A DNA stretch of 64,000 bases from Sulfurimonas sp. (GCA_021732045.1 JAKFWK010000004.1:30964-94963); one strand, 5' to 3'; positions 9,325 through 18,098 are shown, numbered from the stretch's first letter. Notes: a model not told the origin generated them from the sequence alone. Numbers and translations are program-made.

Positions 9325-10394
9325 GCCTAGTTTTAGTGGATGATTTTTTATCTGTCGTTTTAGAAAACAGAGCTTTACTAGATGTGCGAGCGCCCATTGA
9401 GTTTGAGGGTGGCGCATTTCCTACCTCAACAAATATAGCTATTTTAGATGATGAACAGAGGCGTCTTGTTGGTACCTGCTATAAGCAAGATGGCAATGCA
9501 GCAGCCGTTAAACTTGGTCAAAAACTCGTAGATAAACAACAGAGAGTTTTGGCGTGGAAGGCTTACATAAAAGAAAATCCAGATGCGTATCTTTACTGTT
9601 TTCGAGGAGGACAAAGATCTCGCATCTCTCAAGCTTGGCTAGATGAAGCAGGCGTAGTGATTCCTAGGCTAAAAGGCGGATACAAGGCGTTTCGTAGATT
9701 TTTAGCGGAGCAATCTTTAGAGATTAGTGCTAACACAAAAACAGTAATTATCGGCGGACGAACTGGTTCTGGAAAAACTATTTTGCTTCAAAAACTAAGC
9801 AATGCCATCGACCTTGAGGCAATCGCCAAGCATAGAGGTTCATCATTTGGAAAGTTTATCTCACCTCAACCATCGCAAATTGATTTTGAAAATGCTCTTT
9901 ATTATAAACTCATTAAGCACAACGCAGGGCAACATAAGCAGTTAATTATTGAGCACGAAAGCCACAATATAGGACGAGTTTATATCCCAAAACCTATTTT
10001 CGATAACTTCAACAAAGGCTCTCTCGTGATTTTGCACACACCTTTGGCAGAGCGCATAGAAATTACACATGAAGAGTATATAACTAATGCAATCAAAGAG
10101 TATGAGGCTATTTTTAAAGAGGATGGAAAACTCCTTTGGTATGAAAATATTGTTGCAGGCTTAGATAGGATACAAAAACGATTAGGAAGCGAGCGGCATC
10201 TAAATATAAAATCTATTCTAACTCAAAGTTATACAAACGACAATAACGAGGGACATAAAGAGTGGATTAAAATTTTACTCAGTGAATATTACGACCCAAT
10301 GTATGATTATCAATTGGCAAAAAGTTCTCTACCTGTTTTGTTTGAGGGAAACGCGAAAGAGATAATTGACTTTTTACATAACACAACTATTTAA
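9321..10394 (+). CDS. selU: tRNA 2-selenouridine synthase
   Basis: Also named MnmH. Replaces sulfur by selenium in 2-thiouridine at the wobble position of Lys, Glu and Gln tRNAs, using selenophosphate from SelD. Residues 1-130 are a rhodanese domain with the active Cys93 in [10 protein letters not shown]. Residues 140 onward are a P-loop domain with Walker [10 protein letters not shown] at 145-153. Length 357 aa fits the family. It is translationally coupled to selD (4-bp overlap), the standard arrangement. A substrate supply by a 2-thiouridylase is needed elsewhere in the genome. Confidence 0.95.
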   Translation: MSLVLVDDFLSVVLENRALLDVRAPIEFEGGAFPTSTNIAILDDEQRRLVGTCYKQDGNAAAVKLGQKLVDKQQRVLAWKAYIKENPDAYLYCFRGGQRSRISQAWLDEAGVVIPRLKGGYKAFRRFLAEQSLEISANTKTVIIGGRTGSGKTILLQKLSNAIDLEAIAKHRGSSFGKFISPQPSQIDFENALYYKLIKHNAGQHKQLIIEHESHNIGRVYIPKPIFDNFNKGSLVILHTPLAERIEITHEEYITNAIKEYEAIFKEDGKLLWYENIVAGLDRIQKRLGSERHLNIKSILTQSYTNDNNEGHKEWIKILLSEYYDPMYDYQLAKSSLPVLFEGNAKEIIDFLHNTTI

Positions 10395-10483
10395 CTAAAA
10401 TTAATTAATTTAAGAATGATAGTACTAATAGTTTAGACATCTCAACTAGGACATTACTCGAAAATATTCTTAAGAAACAAACC

Positions 10484-10495
10484 TTAGCATGCTAA
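10484..10495. promoter_or_regulatory. 12-bp perfect palindrome upstream of the porin-like gene
   Basis: TTAGCATGCTAA lies about 86 bp before the ATG of the porin-like gene, in a 186-bp gap otherwise AT-rich and without a gene. The half-site CTTAGCATG recurs directly at the start codon (around 10575-10583). This may be an operator for the porin/FMN-binding operon, but a 12-bp palindrome can occur by chance. Confidence 0.3.
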
Positions 10496-10580
10496 ATGAT
10501 ACCAATTCTTAATATTAATATAATTTTAAGCTTACTTATTTTATACTTCTAAAAATTAATACCTAAAATAAAGGCTTAGC

Positions 10581-11927
10581 ATGAGTAAATCTCTCCTCCT
10601 AAGTGCTGTTGCTACTATGGTTATTGCATCCACATCAGTGAATGCCGATGAAATAAGTAGCCTAAAAGCACAACTTCAAGAACTTAACAAACGCACTGAA
10701 ACACTAGAAAACAATACTAAAACAAACACTGAACAAACACAGGCTCTTGCCGATGAATTAATCAATACACAAAATGCAACTTCTTTTGGTACAGTTGATA
10801 TAAGCAAAACAGAAGCTGGACTTGGTGTTGCTGCTTCAAAAGTTTATTATTCGAAAAATCCTCTTTCTATTGGTGGGTATGGTGAAATTCATTTTTCACG
10901 CTATGCCAATAATGCCACTAATGAAACCGAGACTACTCGCTTTGTTCCTTATATCGGTTACAAATTTAGTGATAATATTATTCTAAACTCCGAAATAGAA
11001 TTTGAACATGGTGGACAAGAAGTATCTGTAGAACAGCTTTATCTTGATTTTTTAATCGATCCAGCATTTAGTGTCAGAATCGGTCATCAAGTTGTTCCAA
11101 TGGGATTAATCAATCTCAATCATGAACCAATCCTATTTAACACAGTCAATCGTCCAGATGTTGAAACATACATCATTCCCTCAACATGGCATGAAAATGG
11201 AATAACCATTCATGGCAAAACAGATATATTAAACTATTATATTGGCGCTATTGTTGCCTTAGATATGGGATTGGCTGAACACGATGGATCTCTTGATAAA
11301 GATACATACGGTATCAACTGGATCAGAAATGGACGCAGAGGAGGATATGAAAGAAATTCGCGGACTTCCAACCTAGGGTTTGTAGCGCGCATCGACTATA
11401 CTGGCATCAACGGACTCCTTGTAGGCACTAGTCTCTATACCGGAGATGCTGGTCCATCTACAAATGGCAAAGAACCGGGACGATTAACTATTGGTGAGCT
11501 CCATGCTCAGTATCAAACAGATGGTTTTAAAATCAAAGGGCTCTATACTCAGGCGCATCTAAGTCATGCGGACGCTTATCTTGGAGTCCATACTGTTGGC
11601 GATACCTCTCTTGTTTTTCCGACCCATCCAAAATTAGCAGATGGAGGATATATCAATCTAGAATACAATATTCTCTCGCATCTAACACAAACAACTACGC
11701 AGTTACCTATTTTCTTTCAATACGAAAATTATAATTTAGCCAATTCAGTGGTTGGAGAAGCCGCCTTTGGAACAACCGAAAGTTTCACATATGGTATGAA
11801 CTATTTTCCTCATCCTCAAGTGGTGCTAAAAGGAGAATATACTATGCGTCACAATAAAAACGATAGTAATTCAGCTAATTATGCAAATGAAGGAATATAC
11901 TCGTTTGCTTTAGGATTTATTTTCTAA
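10581..11927 (+). CDS. Outer-membrane porin-like beta-barrel protein with N-terminal coiled coil
   Basis: 448 aa with a signal peptide (cleavage probably after SVNA, residues 19-22). A heptad-rich coiled coil follows (about 25-60, LKAQLQELNKRTETLENN). The rest is a long beta-rich barrel ending in SFALGFIF with the C-terminal Phe typical of outer-membrane proteins. The coiled-coil-then-barrel plan resembles phosphate-selective and carboxylate porins, but the substrate is unknown. Its stop is directly adjacent to or overlaps (TAATGA) the start of the FMN-binding gene, so the two are one operon. A pairing of a porin with a periplasmic flavoprotein suggests transport or redox chemistry of a substrate in the periplasm. 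Confidence 0.8.
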   Translation: MSKSLLLSAVATMVIASTSVNADEISSLKAQLQELNKRTETLENNTKTNTEQTQALADELINTQNATSFGTVDISKTEAGLGVAASKVYYSKNPLSIGGYGEIHFSRYANNATNETETTRFVPYIGYKFSDNIILNSEIEFEHGGQEVSVEQLYLDFLIDPAFSVRIGHQVVPMGLINLNHEPILFNTVNRPDVETYIIPSTWHENGITIHGKTDILNYYIGAIVALDMGLAEHDGSLDKDTYGINWIRNGRRGGYERNSRTSNLGFVARIDYTGINGLLVGTSLYTGDAGPSTNGKEPGRLTIGELHAQYQTDGFKIKGLYTQAHLSHADAYLGVHTVGDTSLVFPTHPKLADGGYINLEYNILSHLTQTTTQLPIFFQYENYNLANSVVGEAAFGTTESFTYGMNYFPHPQVVLKGEYTMRHNKNDSNSANYANEGIYSFALGFIF

Positions 11928-12448
11928 TGAAAACTCTTATATATTTACTCATCATTTTTAACAGTGGCTTTGCCCAGATTCTGGGTGATCCCGTTGCATT
12001 AACACAGCACGCATTTAATGCTAAATCAATCGAACAGAAAACCATTATACTTAATGAAAAACAGGTGCAGCAGCTTTCGAAGAGTTCGCAACAAACTATT
12101 GATACAAAATTATATAGGGTTTATATAGCAAAAAATGGGTCGTCAACAATTGGCTATGGGGTTCTACTTAATAAGAAAGTGCGAACAAAGACAGCTATAG
12201 CTCTCTACTTAATCGATATGAAATCTAGTATAAAATCAATTGAAATTGTAGCTTTCAATGAACCAATTGAGTACCTCCCTACAAAAACTTGGCTAGACGG
12301 ATTTGCTAACAAGAATGGTACAAATGCGTTACATTTAAATCAAGATGTTCCTACAGTAAGTGGTGCTACTCTATCCGCACACGCCATCACAGATGGAAGT
12401 CGTCTTGCACTATCCATCCTTAATATTATAAAACTTCAACTGGAATAA
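11927..12448 (+). CDS. Periplasmic FMN-binding-domain protein
   Basis: 173 aa with a signal peptide (about 1-18, ending SGFAQ). The C-terminal half is an FMN-binding domain of the RnfG/NqrC/NosR type with the flavinylation-like motif D140-x4-SGAT-LS. Thr148 would be the residue to which ApbE attaches FMN through a phosphoester bond in characterised relatives. There is no second membrane segment, so it is probably soluble and periplasmic. It starts at the porin stop (1-bp overlap), so it is the second gene of that operon. No ApbE is in the window. Role unknown; electron transfer to a substrate admitted by the porin is a guess. Confidence 0.78.
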   Translation: MKTLIYLLIIFNSGFAQILGDPVALTQHAFNAKSIEQKTIILNEKQVQQLSKSSQQTIDTKLYRVYIAKNGSSTIGYGVLLNKKVRTKTAIALYLIDMKSSIKSIEIVAFNEPIEYLPTKTWLDGFANKNGTNALHLNQDVPTVSGATLSAHAITDGSRLALSILNIIKLQLE

Positions 12449-12516
12449 CCTCAATTTTTACAGATGTACATCTATTCAATTAACCTACTTATTCATTAAT
12501 ATTCTACACTATTTAA

Positions 12517-13524
12517 CTAAAACCCTTTAGTTTCAAATGGCGAAATATCTTGTGATTTTAGCATTTTATGCGCATCATAAGCCAGACGGATTACGCCAAC
12601 AGCGTAGTTTGAAGAGTTATTGTAACGCATAATTTTTTTACTACACTCCCTAACAGAGTTCAATTCTGATTTATCGCAGGCATAACAATCCATTGGTTCA
12701 TTTGATCTTGGATTTTTATCGTAACAAAAAGAGGCGTTGTCGTTGTTCTCCTGAAACTCATACCATTTTGATTCAAGCTCCGCAATATTTGGCATATTGT
12801 CCCAATCTATAAGTTGTGTAAAACTCCCTTTTTTATATAGATATTTACTTGTTGAGACGATAGCATCTGACATATTTGTCAAATCACCAATCTCTTTTTT
12901 ATAGCCCTCAGCATACGCGAAATTATTTGGCATAAATTGTGGAATCCCGATTGCTCCGGCGTATGAGCTAGGAAGCGTGCACTCTTCTACCCCAATGCCT
13001 CTATCAAAACAGTGCTTTATTATTGAGACCATATTTGATTTTCCCATGTTTATGAGCCATTTGTCTCTATCTGTCTCTGGCTTTGACTTTACAACCATCG
13101 TATTAAACACAGTAAAAGCGTCATGAGTAAGTTTAATCTTACCTAGTTTCGTCTCTTTCATGAGGATAGAAGCCACTATCTCACGATTTACTCCATACCT
13201 GCTCTCAGCATAATCATAAACCTCAGCATACTCTTTTAGATGAGCAACTATTTCAGGAAGATACTTCTCAACAAGCGTATTATTTGCCTTTTTTTCATTC
13301 TTCTTGTGTAGTGGAATCAATGCTGGTTGCATCGCATTTAGGCTAGCTTCATCAAACTTATCTATTTTTGATGGTGAAGTTAGAAACTCATTTACATATT
13401 CACCTGAAACACCGCTTTTTATAGCTCTTTGGCAAATTTCTAAATAATTTTTATTTTCAAATTCACAACCATAATCTGCAAAAAGCATAATACTAACAAC
13501 TAATAATAAAAATATTTTAATCAT
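12517..13524 (-). CDS. Lytic murein transglycosylase (MltB-like, SLT_2 family)
   Basis: Cleaves peptidoglycan glycan strands. 335 aa with a signal peptide (about 1-16). The catalytic Glu is E124 in SILMKETKLGK, and the YAGAIGIPQFMPNNFA motif near residue 190-205 is diagnostic of MltB-type enzymes. Six or more cysteines in the C-terminal 80 residues (FCYDKNP, CYACDKSE, RECSKK) suggest disulfides, which standard MltB lacks. No clear lipobox, so it is probably periplasmic and soluble. Single gene, convergent with the FMN-binding gene. Confidence 0.88.
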   Translation of the reverse strand: MIKIFLLLVVSIMLFADYGCEFENKNYLEICQRAIKSGVSGEYVNEFLTSPSKIDKFDEASLNAMQPALIPLHKKNEKKANNTLVEKYLPEIVAHLKEYAEVYDYAESRYGVNREIVASILMKETKLGKIKLTHDAFTVFNTMVVKSKPETDRDKWLINMGKSNMVSIIKHCFDRGIGVEECTLPSSYAGAIGIPQFMPNNFAYAEGYKKEIGDLTNMSDAIVSTSKYLYKKGSFTQLIDWDNMPNIAELESKWYEFQENNDNASFCYDKNPRSNEPMDCYACDKSELNSVRECSKKIMRYNNSSNYAVGVIRLAYDAHKMLKSQDISPFETKGF

Positions 13525-13629
13525 ATAAGTTCCACCTCTTCCCCTTAGTATAACAATTTTAGCGTCAAAATCTCATTAACCAAATAGTTGAGACTAGGCA
13601 AATCTATAAAATTTATCTATTAAATTTGT

Positions 13630-13635
13630 TATAAT
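13630..13635 (+). promoter_or_regulatory. Probable -10 element of the small Cys-rich gene
   Basis: TATAAT about 30 bp before the ATG at 13666, in an AT-rich context, with a second TATAAT at 13646-13651. The spacing gives a leader of roughly 24 nt containing an AGGA before the start codon, which supports the small gene being expressed. Confidence 0.4.
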
Positions 13636-13665
13636 TCAAAAAAAATATAATAGATAGGATTTAAC

Positions 13666-13809
13666 ATGGTAGATAAAGCATGCGACAACAAAATATGTTT
13701 ACAAAGTAAAGATTGCGCGAGATTTCAATCATTTTTAGATGGAAACAAAGATTACAAAACATTCAAGGGTACCGAAGTAAAGGGGTGTGGACAGTTTATA
13801 GAGAAGTGA
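13666..13809 (+). CDS. Small cysteine-containing protein, 47 aa, unknown function
   Basis: An ORF starting MVDKACDNKICLQSKDCARF and ending FIEK-stop. It has four cysteines at 6, 11, 17 and 41 (C-x4-C-x5-C-x23-C), enough for a small metal site or two disulfides. There is no signal peptide, so a cytosolic metal-binding role is more likely. An AGGA 7-8 nt upstream of the ATG and a TATAAT at 13630 support expression. Its last 14 bp overlap the end of the convergent nucleotidyltransferase gene. I do not recognise the family. Confidence 0.6.
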   Translation: MVDKACDNKICLQSKDCARFQSFLDGNKDYKTFKGTEVKGCGQFIEK

Positions 13810-14458
13810 TGTTTGCTTCTTCTAGCCTTTGAACTGTTCCTATATCATGCCATCTTCCAGCATAAAATGAACCGCCTACTCTTTTATCTTGCATAACTAG
13901 CCGGAGCAGTGGTGCCAATGGTGCTTTTACACACTCTAAATCATTAAATAGTTTTTTTGAGTAGTATCCAATACCGCTAAATGTAAATTTCTCTTTTGCA
14001 TCATTTAAAATTCTATTTTCGAGCAGAGCAAAATCCCCATTTTGGTTATGTTCTGGATTTTTTACCAAAATAAGATGCGCCAAATCTTCGCCCAAATCAA
14101 AACTATTTTTAAACTCATAATCAGACCAAATATCGCCATTTACAACCAAAAATGTCTCACTTTTTATCAGCGGAAGCGCCTTTACAATTCCGCCAGCACT
14201 CTCTAGCCCTCCACAAATCTGCTCGTCGGAGTAGATGAGGCTAACTCCCCATCTTGAGCCATCTCCTAGTGCTTCTGGGATTTTGTATCCTAGATGTGCA
14301 ATGTTTATGACAATGTCACTAAAGCCCAAAAAAGCGAGTTTTTCTATATGCCAAACTATCAGGGGTTTATTATGAACTTTAAGCAGGGGCTTTGGAAGAA
14401 CATCCGTTAATGGACGCATCCTCTCCCCTCGTCCAGCCGCTAAAATCATTGCAGTCAT
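13796..14458 (-). CDS. Sugar-1-phosphate nucleotidyltransferase (MurU/HddC-like)
   Basis: 220 aa, single nucleotidyltransferase domain without the left-handed beta-helix of GlmU. The N-terminus MTAMILAAGRGERMRPLT is the nucleotide-binding signature, followed by PKPLLKV, with the metal-binding NGD in VVNGDIWSD near residue 105. The size fits N-acetylmuramate-1-phosphate uridylyltransferase (MurU, peptidoglycan recycling) and also heptose or mannose nucleotidyltransferases. The neighbouring lytic transglycosylase and D,D-carboxypeptidase lend weak support to a wall role. A kinase partner such as AmgK is not visible next to it, so the exact substrate is open. Confidence 0.8.
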   Translation of the reverse strand: MTAMILAAGRGERMRPLTDVLPKPLLKVHNKPLIVWHIEKLAFLGFSDIVINIAHLGYKIPEALGDGSRWGVSLIYSDEQICGGLESAGGIVKALPLIKSETFLVVNGDIWSDYEFKNSFDLGEDLAHLILVKNPEHNQNGDFALLENRILNDAKEKFTFSGIGYYSKKLFNDLECVKAPLAPLLRLVMQDKRVGGSFYAGRWHDIGTVQRLEEANITSL

Positions 14459-14585
14459 CTAAATCCCCTGTTGTTAATTCAAATATAGTACTAAATCCGC
14501 TCTTAATTTTGGTTTTAGTGAGAAATTTTAATACAATAGCAAAAATATCAAATTACTCTCAACAACCACCAAAACAAGGAAAAGT

Positions 14586-16211
14586 ATGGATCTGCTATCA
14601 AAAAGTGCCCCACTTGAAGAGTCTATTTCAAAGATGAAGAGTGTTTTAGAAGCCGTTGGATGTGAGGTAATATTTTCTCATCAAAAGCATCCACTTCAAA
14701 ACTGCTTCTCTGTAAATCTTGCCTCCGCTGAAGCTCCAAAACATATCTACTCAAACGGCAAAGGAGTTGTTGAGCAGGCTTCGGTTGCTAGTGCGCTTGG
14801 CGAATATATAGAGAGACTTCAGACAAATAATTTTTTTACGGATTTTTATCTTGGTGGAGAAAAACACTATCCAGATGAGATCGCGTTTGAGTTTGGTGGG
14901 AATTATCTCAGCAATGAACTAACTCATATTTATGATCCACTTGAGCAGTTAACTTATGAAGATTTAGTGGATTTCAACAGTGATTTTACGGATAAAATTG
15001 TCGCACTTCCATTTGTAAAACACTCAACCAAAGAGAGCATCTATTTTCCAGTAAATATCTTAAATAATCTATATGTAAGCAATGGACTAGCAACAGGAAA
15101 TACACCAAAAGAGGCGCAGGTTCAGGCTTTAAGTGAGATTTTTGAGAGATACGCGAAAATAGAGATTATCAAAAACGGCTACACTCTGCCAAAGTTTCCA
15201 CAAGAGATACTTGAGCAATTTGAAAAAGTTAGCAACGATATTCTAGCTCTTAGAAACCTCGGCTATATAGTGGAAGTTCTTGACGCATCTCTTGGTGGGA
15301 AGTTTCCAGTTACAGCCATTTCTCTCATTAATCAGAAAAATTCCACCATCTTTGTCTCATTCGGCTCTCATCCCATACTTGAAGTTTCACTAGAGAGAAC
15401 TATGAGCGAACTTATGCAAGGTCGAAATTTAGACAATCTTGACACTTTTGAAACGCCAACATTTGACATGAGCGTAGTCTCAGACAGCTTTAACATTGAG
15501 TCTCATTTTGTTGACTCAAACGGAAAGCTTGGATTTGGATTTTTAAGTTCTAAAAAAAGTTTTGAGTACGCATCATGGGCGTATGCTGGAAGCTCCACCG
15601 AAGATGAACATAACTTTCTTTTTGATATCTTAGATAAAATAGGCAAAGAGCTGTATCTGCGAGAGTATGATTACCTTGGGTTTTACTCATGTCAAATGAT
15701 AGTTCCCTCGCTTTCAGAGGTTTATCCTATTGAAGATTTGATATACAACAATAAAAACAGTGGAAAATTTCTCCGTGATTTTGTCTTAAACTACTCAAAT
15801 TATGACCCAGAAGATATACTCTTTGAAATTGAACAACTAGATGATTCTTTGGATGTTGGAAAGTATATTGGTGTGATATTTGAAGAGAGTTTTAGTATGC
15901 GCGAACTAAAAGCCCAAACTCATCTCTTGCTTGGCAATAAAGAAGAAGCACTGGAACTGTTACAATTTGAAACAAATAAGCTTGGATATATTGTCGCTGA
16001 ACTTCTTAGAGCAGATGAGCAAAATCTATCTCTAGAGGATTATGAAGAGGGTATGATAGAGATTTTTACAAGCAAGAAGTACCAAAAAGCCCTAAAAGCA
16101 GTAACAAACGAAGGATTACTCTTTTGCACAAAATTTCATCTGGATTATTTAAATATTTTAGAGATGTATAAAAAATTGCAAAATCGTAAAGTTGCATATA
16201 GTAAAAAATAG
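14586..16211 (+). CDS. ycaO: YcaO-domain protein, ribosomal protein S12 methylthiotransferase accessory-type
   Basis: 541 aa. The central YcaO ATP-binding fold is recognisable by SALGEYIERL near residue 72, SEIFERYAK near 187 and the C-terminal half containing a conserved EYDYLGFY segment. The overall architecture follows the E. coli YcaO type, in which a YcaO domain is followed by a helical C-terminal domain. YcaO enzymes activate amide backbones with ATP; the E. coli protein is linked to beta-methylthiolation of S12 by RimO. No precursor peptide or partner dehydrogenase or E1-like gene is next to it, so RiPP production is unlikely. Preceded by AAGGAAA before the ATG. Confidence 0.82.
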   Translation: MDLLSKSAPLEESISKMKSVLEAVGCEVIFSHQKHPLQNCFSVNLASAEAPKHIYSNGKGVVEQASVASALGEYIERLQTNNFFTDFYLGGEKHYPDEIAFEFGGNYLSNELTHIYDPLEQLTYEDLVDFNSDFTDKIVALPFVKHSTKESIYFPVNILNNLYVSNGLATGNTPKEAQVQALSEIFERYAKIEIIKNGYTLPKFPQEILEQFEKVSNDILALRNLGYIVEVLDASLGGKFPVTAISLINQKNSTIFVSFGSHPILEVSLERTMSELMQGRNLDNLDTFETPTFDMSVVSDSFNIESHFVDSNGKLGFGFLSSKKSFEYASWAYAGSSTEDEHNFLFDILDKIGKELYLREYDYLGFYSCQMIVPSLSEVYPIEDLIYNNKNSGKFLRDFVLNYSNYDPEDILFEIEQLDDSLDVGKYIGVIFEESFSMRELKAQTHLLLGNKEEALELLQFETNKLGYIVAELLRADEQNLSLEDYEEGMIEIFTSKKYQKALKAVTNEGLLFCTKFHLDYLNILEMYKKLQNRKVAYSKK

Positions 16212-16221
16212 TGCTATTATA

Positions 16222-16253
16222 GAAGCAGACACCATTGGTATGCGGTTTGCTTC
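16222..16253 (+). other. Leader hairpin before the D,D-carboxypeptidase gene
   Basis: GAAGCAGAC (16222-16230) pairs with GTTTGCTTC (16245-16253), nine pairs with one G:U, around a 14-nt loop. It lies between ycaO and the next gene. No T-tract follows, so it is a poor terminator; it may be a 5' leader or processing structure. Confidence 0.35.
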
Positions 16254-16281
16254 ATACAACTACAAAAATAAAAGGTAGCTC

Positions 16282-17085
16282 ATGAAAAAGAAAATATTAC
16301 TACTCTCTCTACTTTGTTCTATTAGCCTATTTGCTGATATAAACAAGGAAGAGTGCAATAAATTTGAAGTAAAAGCACTGCTCATTAAAGATATGAACAC
16401 TCATAAATTACTATACTCAAAAGAAGCCACAAAGAGAGTAGCTCCTGCTAGCCTTACTAAAATCATAACAGCTCTTTTAGCCATCGAGAAAAAAAGCCTT
16501 GGCAGAGAGGTGAAAATCACAAGAGAAATGACAAGAGTTGAGCCAACAAGAGCCGGATACAGAGTCGGTGATGTTATTTTGATGGAAGATTTGTTAAAAG
16601 CCGCAATGATAGAGTCTGATAATGACGCAGCAAAATCAATTGCTATTGCCATTGGTGGAACTGAGGCTAAGTTTGTAGAGATGATGAATAAAAAAGTTAA
16701 AAAAATAGGCATGAAAAACACACACTTTACAAACGCTTGCGGATTTGACAACAAAGAACACTACTCCACTCCACAAGATTTATTAAAAATGGCAGAGTAT
16801 GCTATAAAAAATGAGAAATTTAACAGCGTTAGCTCACTAAATAGTCATAAATACGCTTCACTTGACAGCAAACATAGACCATTTCATGCAAACACTCACA
16901 ACCATCTCTTAAGCAGTTATGAGTATGCGGTAGGAATCAAAACAGGCTACACTTCAAAGGCTGGACCTTGTTTGATAGCACGAGCGAAAAAAGGTAAAAA
17001 AGATTGTGTTATTGTAATGATGAATGCAAAAGAGAACCGCTGGAAAACAGCAAAAAATATATTTGAACAGGTTTTAGAGAGTTAA
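16282..17085 (+). CDS. D-alanyl-D-alanine carboxypeptidase (peptidase S11, DacA-type)
   Basis: Periplasmic penicillin-binding protein that trims stem-peptide D-Ala. 267 aa with a signal peptide (about 1-18). All three active-site motifs are present: SLTK at 57-60 (acyl nucleophile Ser57, Lys60), SDN at 113-115 and KTG at 221-223. It is shorter than E. coli DacA and lacks the C-terminal beta domain and amphipathic anchor, so it is probably soluble, like PbpG-type enzymes. A good Shine-Dalgarno (AAAGGTAG) precedes the ATG. It sits near the lytic transglycosylase and nucleotidyltransferase. Confidence 0.92.
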   Translation: MKKKILLLSLLCSISLFADINKEECNKFEVKALLIKDMNTHKLLYSKEATKRVAPASLTKIITALLAIEKKSLGREVKITREMTRVEPTRAGYRVGDVILMEDLLKAAMIESDNDAAKSIAIAIGGTEAKFVEMMNKKVKKIGMKNTHFTNACGFDNKEHYSTPQDLLKMAEYAIKNEKFNSVSSLNSHKYASLDSKHRPFHANTHNHLLSSYEYAVGIKTGYTSKAGPCLIARAKKGKKDCVIVMMNAKENRWKTAKNIFEQVLES

Positions 17086-17149
17086 TATTCGTTCATATTT
17101 ATTGTTTTTATGGTTCTGTTACAAAGAACAAGCAACTAATAATTTGAGC

Positions 17150-17155
17150 TATAAT
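17150..17155 (+). promoter_or_regulatory. Probable -10 promoter element of the fibrinogen-like gene
   Basis: TATAAT 28 bp before the ATG at 17184, followed by a leader with TTAAGGAAA as Shine-Dalgarno. No clear -35 is visible. The gene therefore seems to have its own promoter. Confidence 0.4.
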
Positions 17156-17183
17156 ATAGTGTAATTTATTTTAAGGAAATTAG

Positions 17184-18062
17184 ATGATAAAGATTGTTAC
17201 TTTGGTAATGTCGTTGTATATTTTGGTTGGTGCTTCTGATTATAGTCGCGCGAATGCTGCTTCAAAAGAGGCTCTCAAAGGGCTAGATTGTGAATATGGA
17301 GATTGCCCAAAAGTTGAGGAGAAGATAGTCGAGAAACCGGTTATTATATTTGTTGAAAAGCCTGTAGTAGTAGAAAAAGTTATAGTTAAAGAAAAGATAG
17401 TTGATAGGCCAGTATACATTGAGCAAGAAGAAAAGCCAGTATCAAAAAAGAAATTCAGTCGTGATACGGCTGTCGTAAAAAGTGGCTATAGCTCTTGTGC
17501 GGAGATCAAAGAGTCCTTTCCTGAGTCAAAAAGTGGGTACTTTGATATTATCATTGACAACACAGACAATAAAGTATATTGTGAAATGTCAATCGCTGGT
17601 GGCGGATGGACTAGAGTTTGGCAAGCAACTGATAAAAATTACAATCAACCTCAATATGATTATGATGTCTCGTACAGTTTCACTGAACAATCATCTCAAA
17701 CTATGATCTCTTTTGACAATAACGGCAGACAGATAAGCCCATACTATTTCAGCACGCCAGCAGAGTGGAAAGTTCAACACCCAATGGCATATAACAGAGG
17801 CGAGAGTACAGTTGAGGCGATAGATGCTTACACGAACAAAAGCTACAGAAACAGAAAAGTGTATTATGGTTTTGAGCAATTCTCAAGCAGATGTACGGAT
17901 AATTTTTATAACGGAAAGTATGGAAAAGTTTGTATAGCTTCTACTGAGGCACCATTTTATTCAGGATTTAATACATCTTACGAGGATTACTGCAGTACAT
18001 CTAACAAAAACTACAGTGAAGTTTCGTGTGGAAATATGAGATTTTCAATATTTATGAGATAA
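17184..18062 (+). CDS. Secreted protein with fibrinogen-like C-terminal domain
   Basis: 292 aa. A signal peptide (about 1-17) is followed by a region rich in Val, Glu, Lys and Pro with repeated EKxVV/EKPV-type units (about 45-88). The C-terminal part (about 100-292) begins SCAEIKESFPESKSGYF and continues VYCEMSIAGGGWTRVWQ (GGGWT at 139-143). The Cys105-Cys133 spacing and the YCEM...GGGWT signature match the start of fibrinogen C-terminal domains, best known from animal lectins and clotting proteins and rare in bacteria. Later cysteines (CTDNF, CIAS, DYCSTS, SCGNM) would give further disulfides. Probably surface-exposed or periplasmic; binding of glycans or acetylated groups is a guess. Confidence 0.72.
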   Translation: MIKIVTLVMSLYILVGASDYSRANAASKEALKGLDCEYGDCPKVEEKIVEKPVIIFVEKPVVVEKVIVKEKIVDRPVYIEQEEKPVSKKKFSRDTAVVKSGYSSCAEIKESFPESKSGYFDIIIDNTDNKVYCEMSIAGGGWTRVWQATDKNYNQPQYDYDVSYSFTEQSSQTMISFDNNGRQISPYYFSTPAEWKVQHPMAYNRGESTVEAIDAYTNKSYRNRKVYYGFEQFSSRCTDNFYNGKYGKVCIASTEAPFYSGFNTSYEDYCSTSNKNYSEVSCGNMRFSIFMR

Positions 18063-18073
18063 GTGGAGTGCAT

Positions 18074-18098
18074 AGCCATCACATTATTGTGTATGGCT
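18074..18098. terminator. Hairpin between convergent genes
   Basis: AGCCATCACA (18074-18083) pairs with TGTGTATGGCT (18088-18098), ten pairs with a one-nt bulge, loop TTAT. It lies after the fibrinogen-like gene and overlaps the 3' end of the convergent PP-loop gene. No long T-tract, so termination is only plausible. Confidence 0.35.

Noticed and set aside
12462..12473. Palindrome AGATGTACATCT between the FMN-binding and transglycosylase genes
   Set aside because: Only 12 bp, lies between convergent gene ends where an operator is not expected, and has no T-tract to be a terminator.
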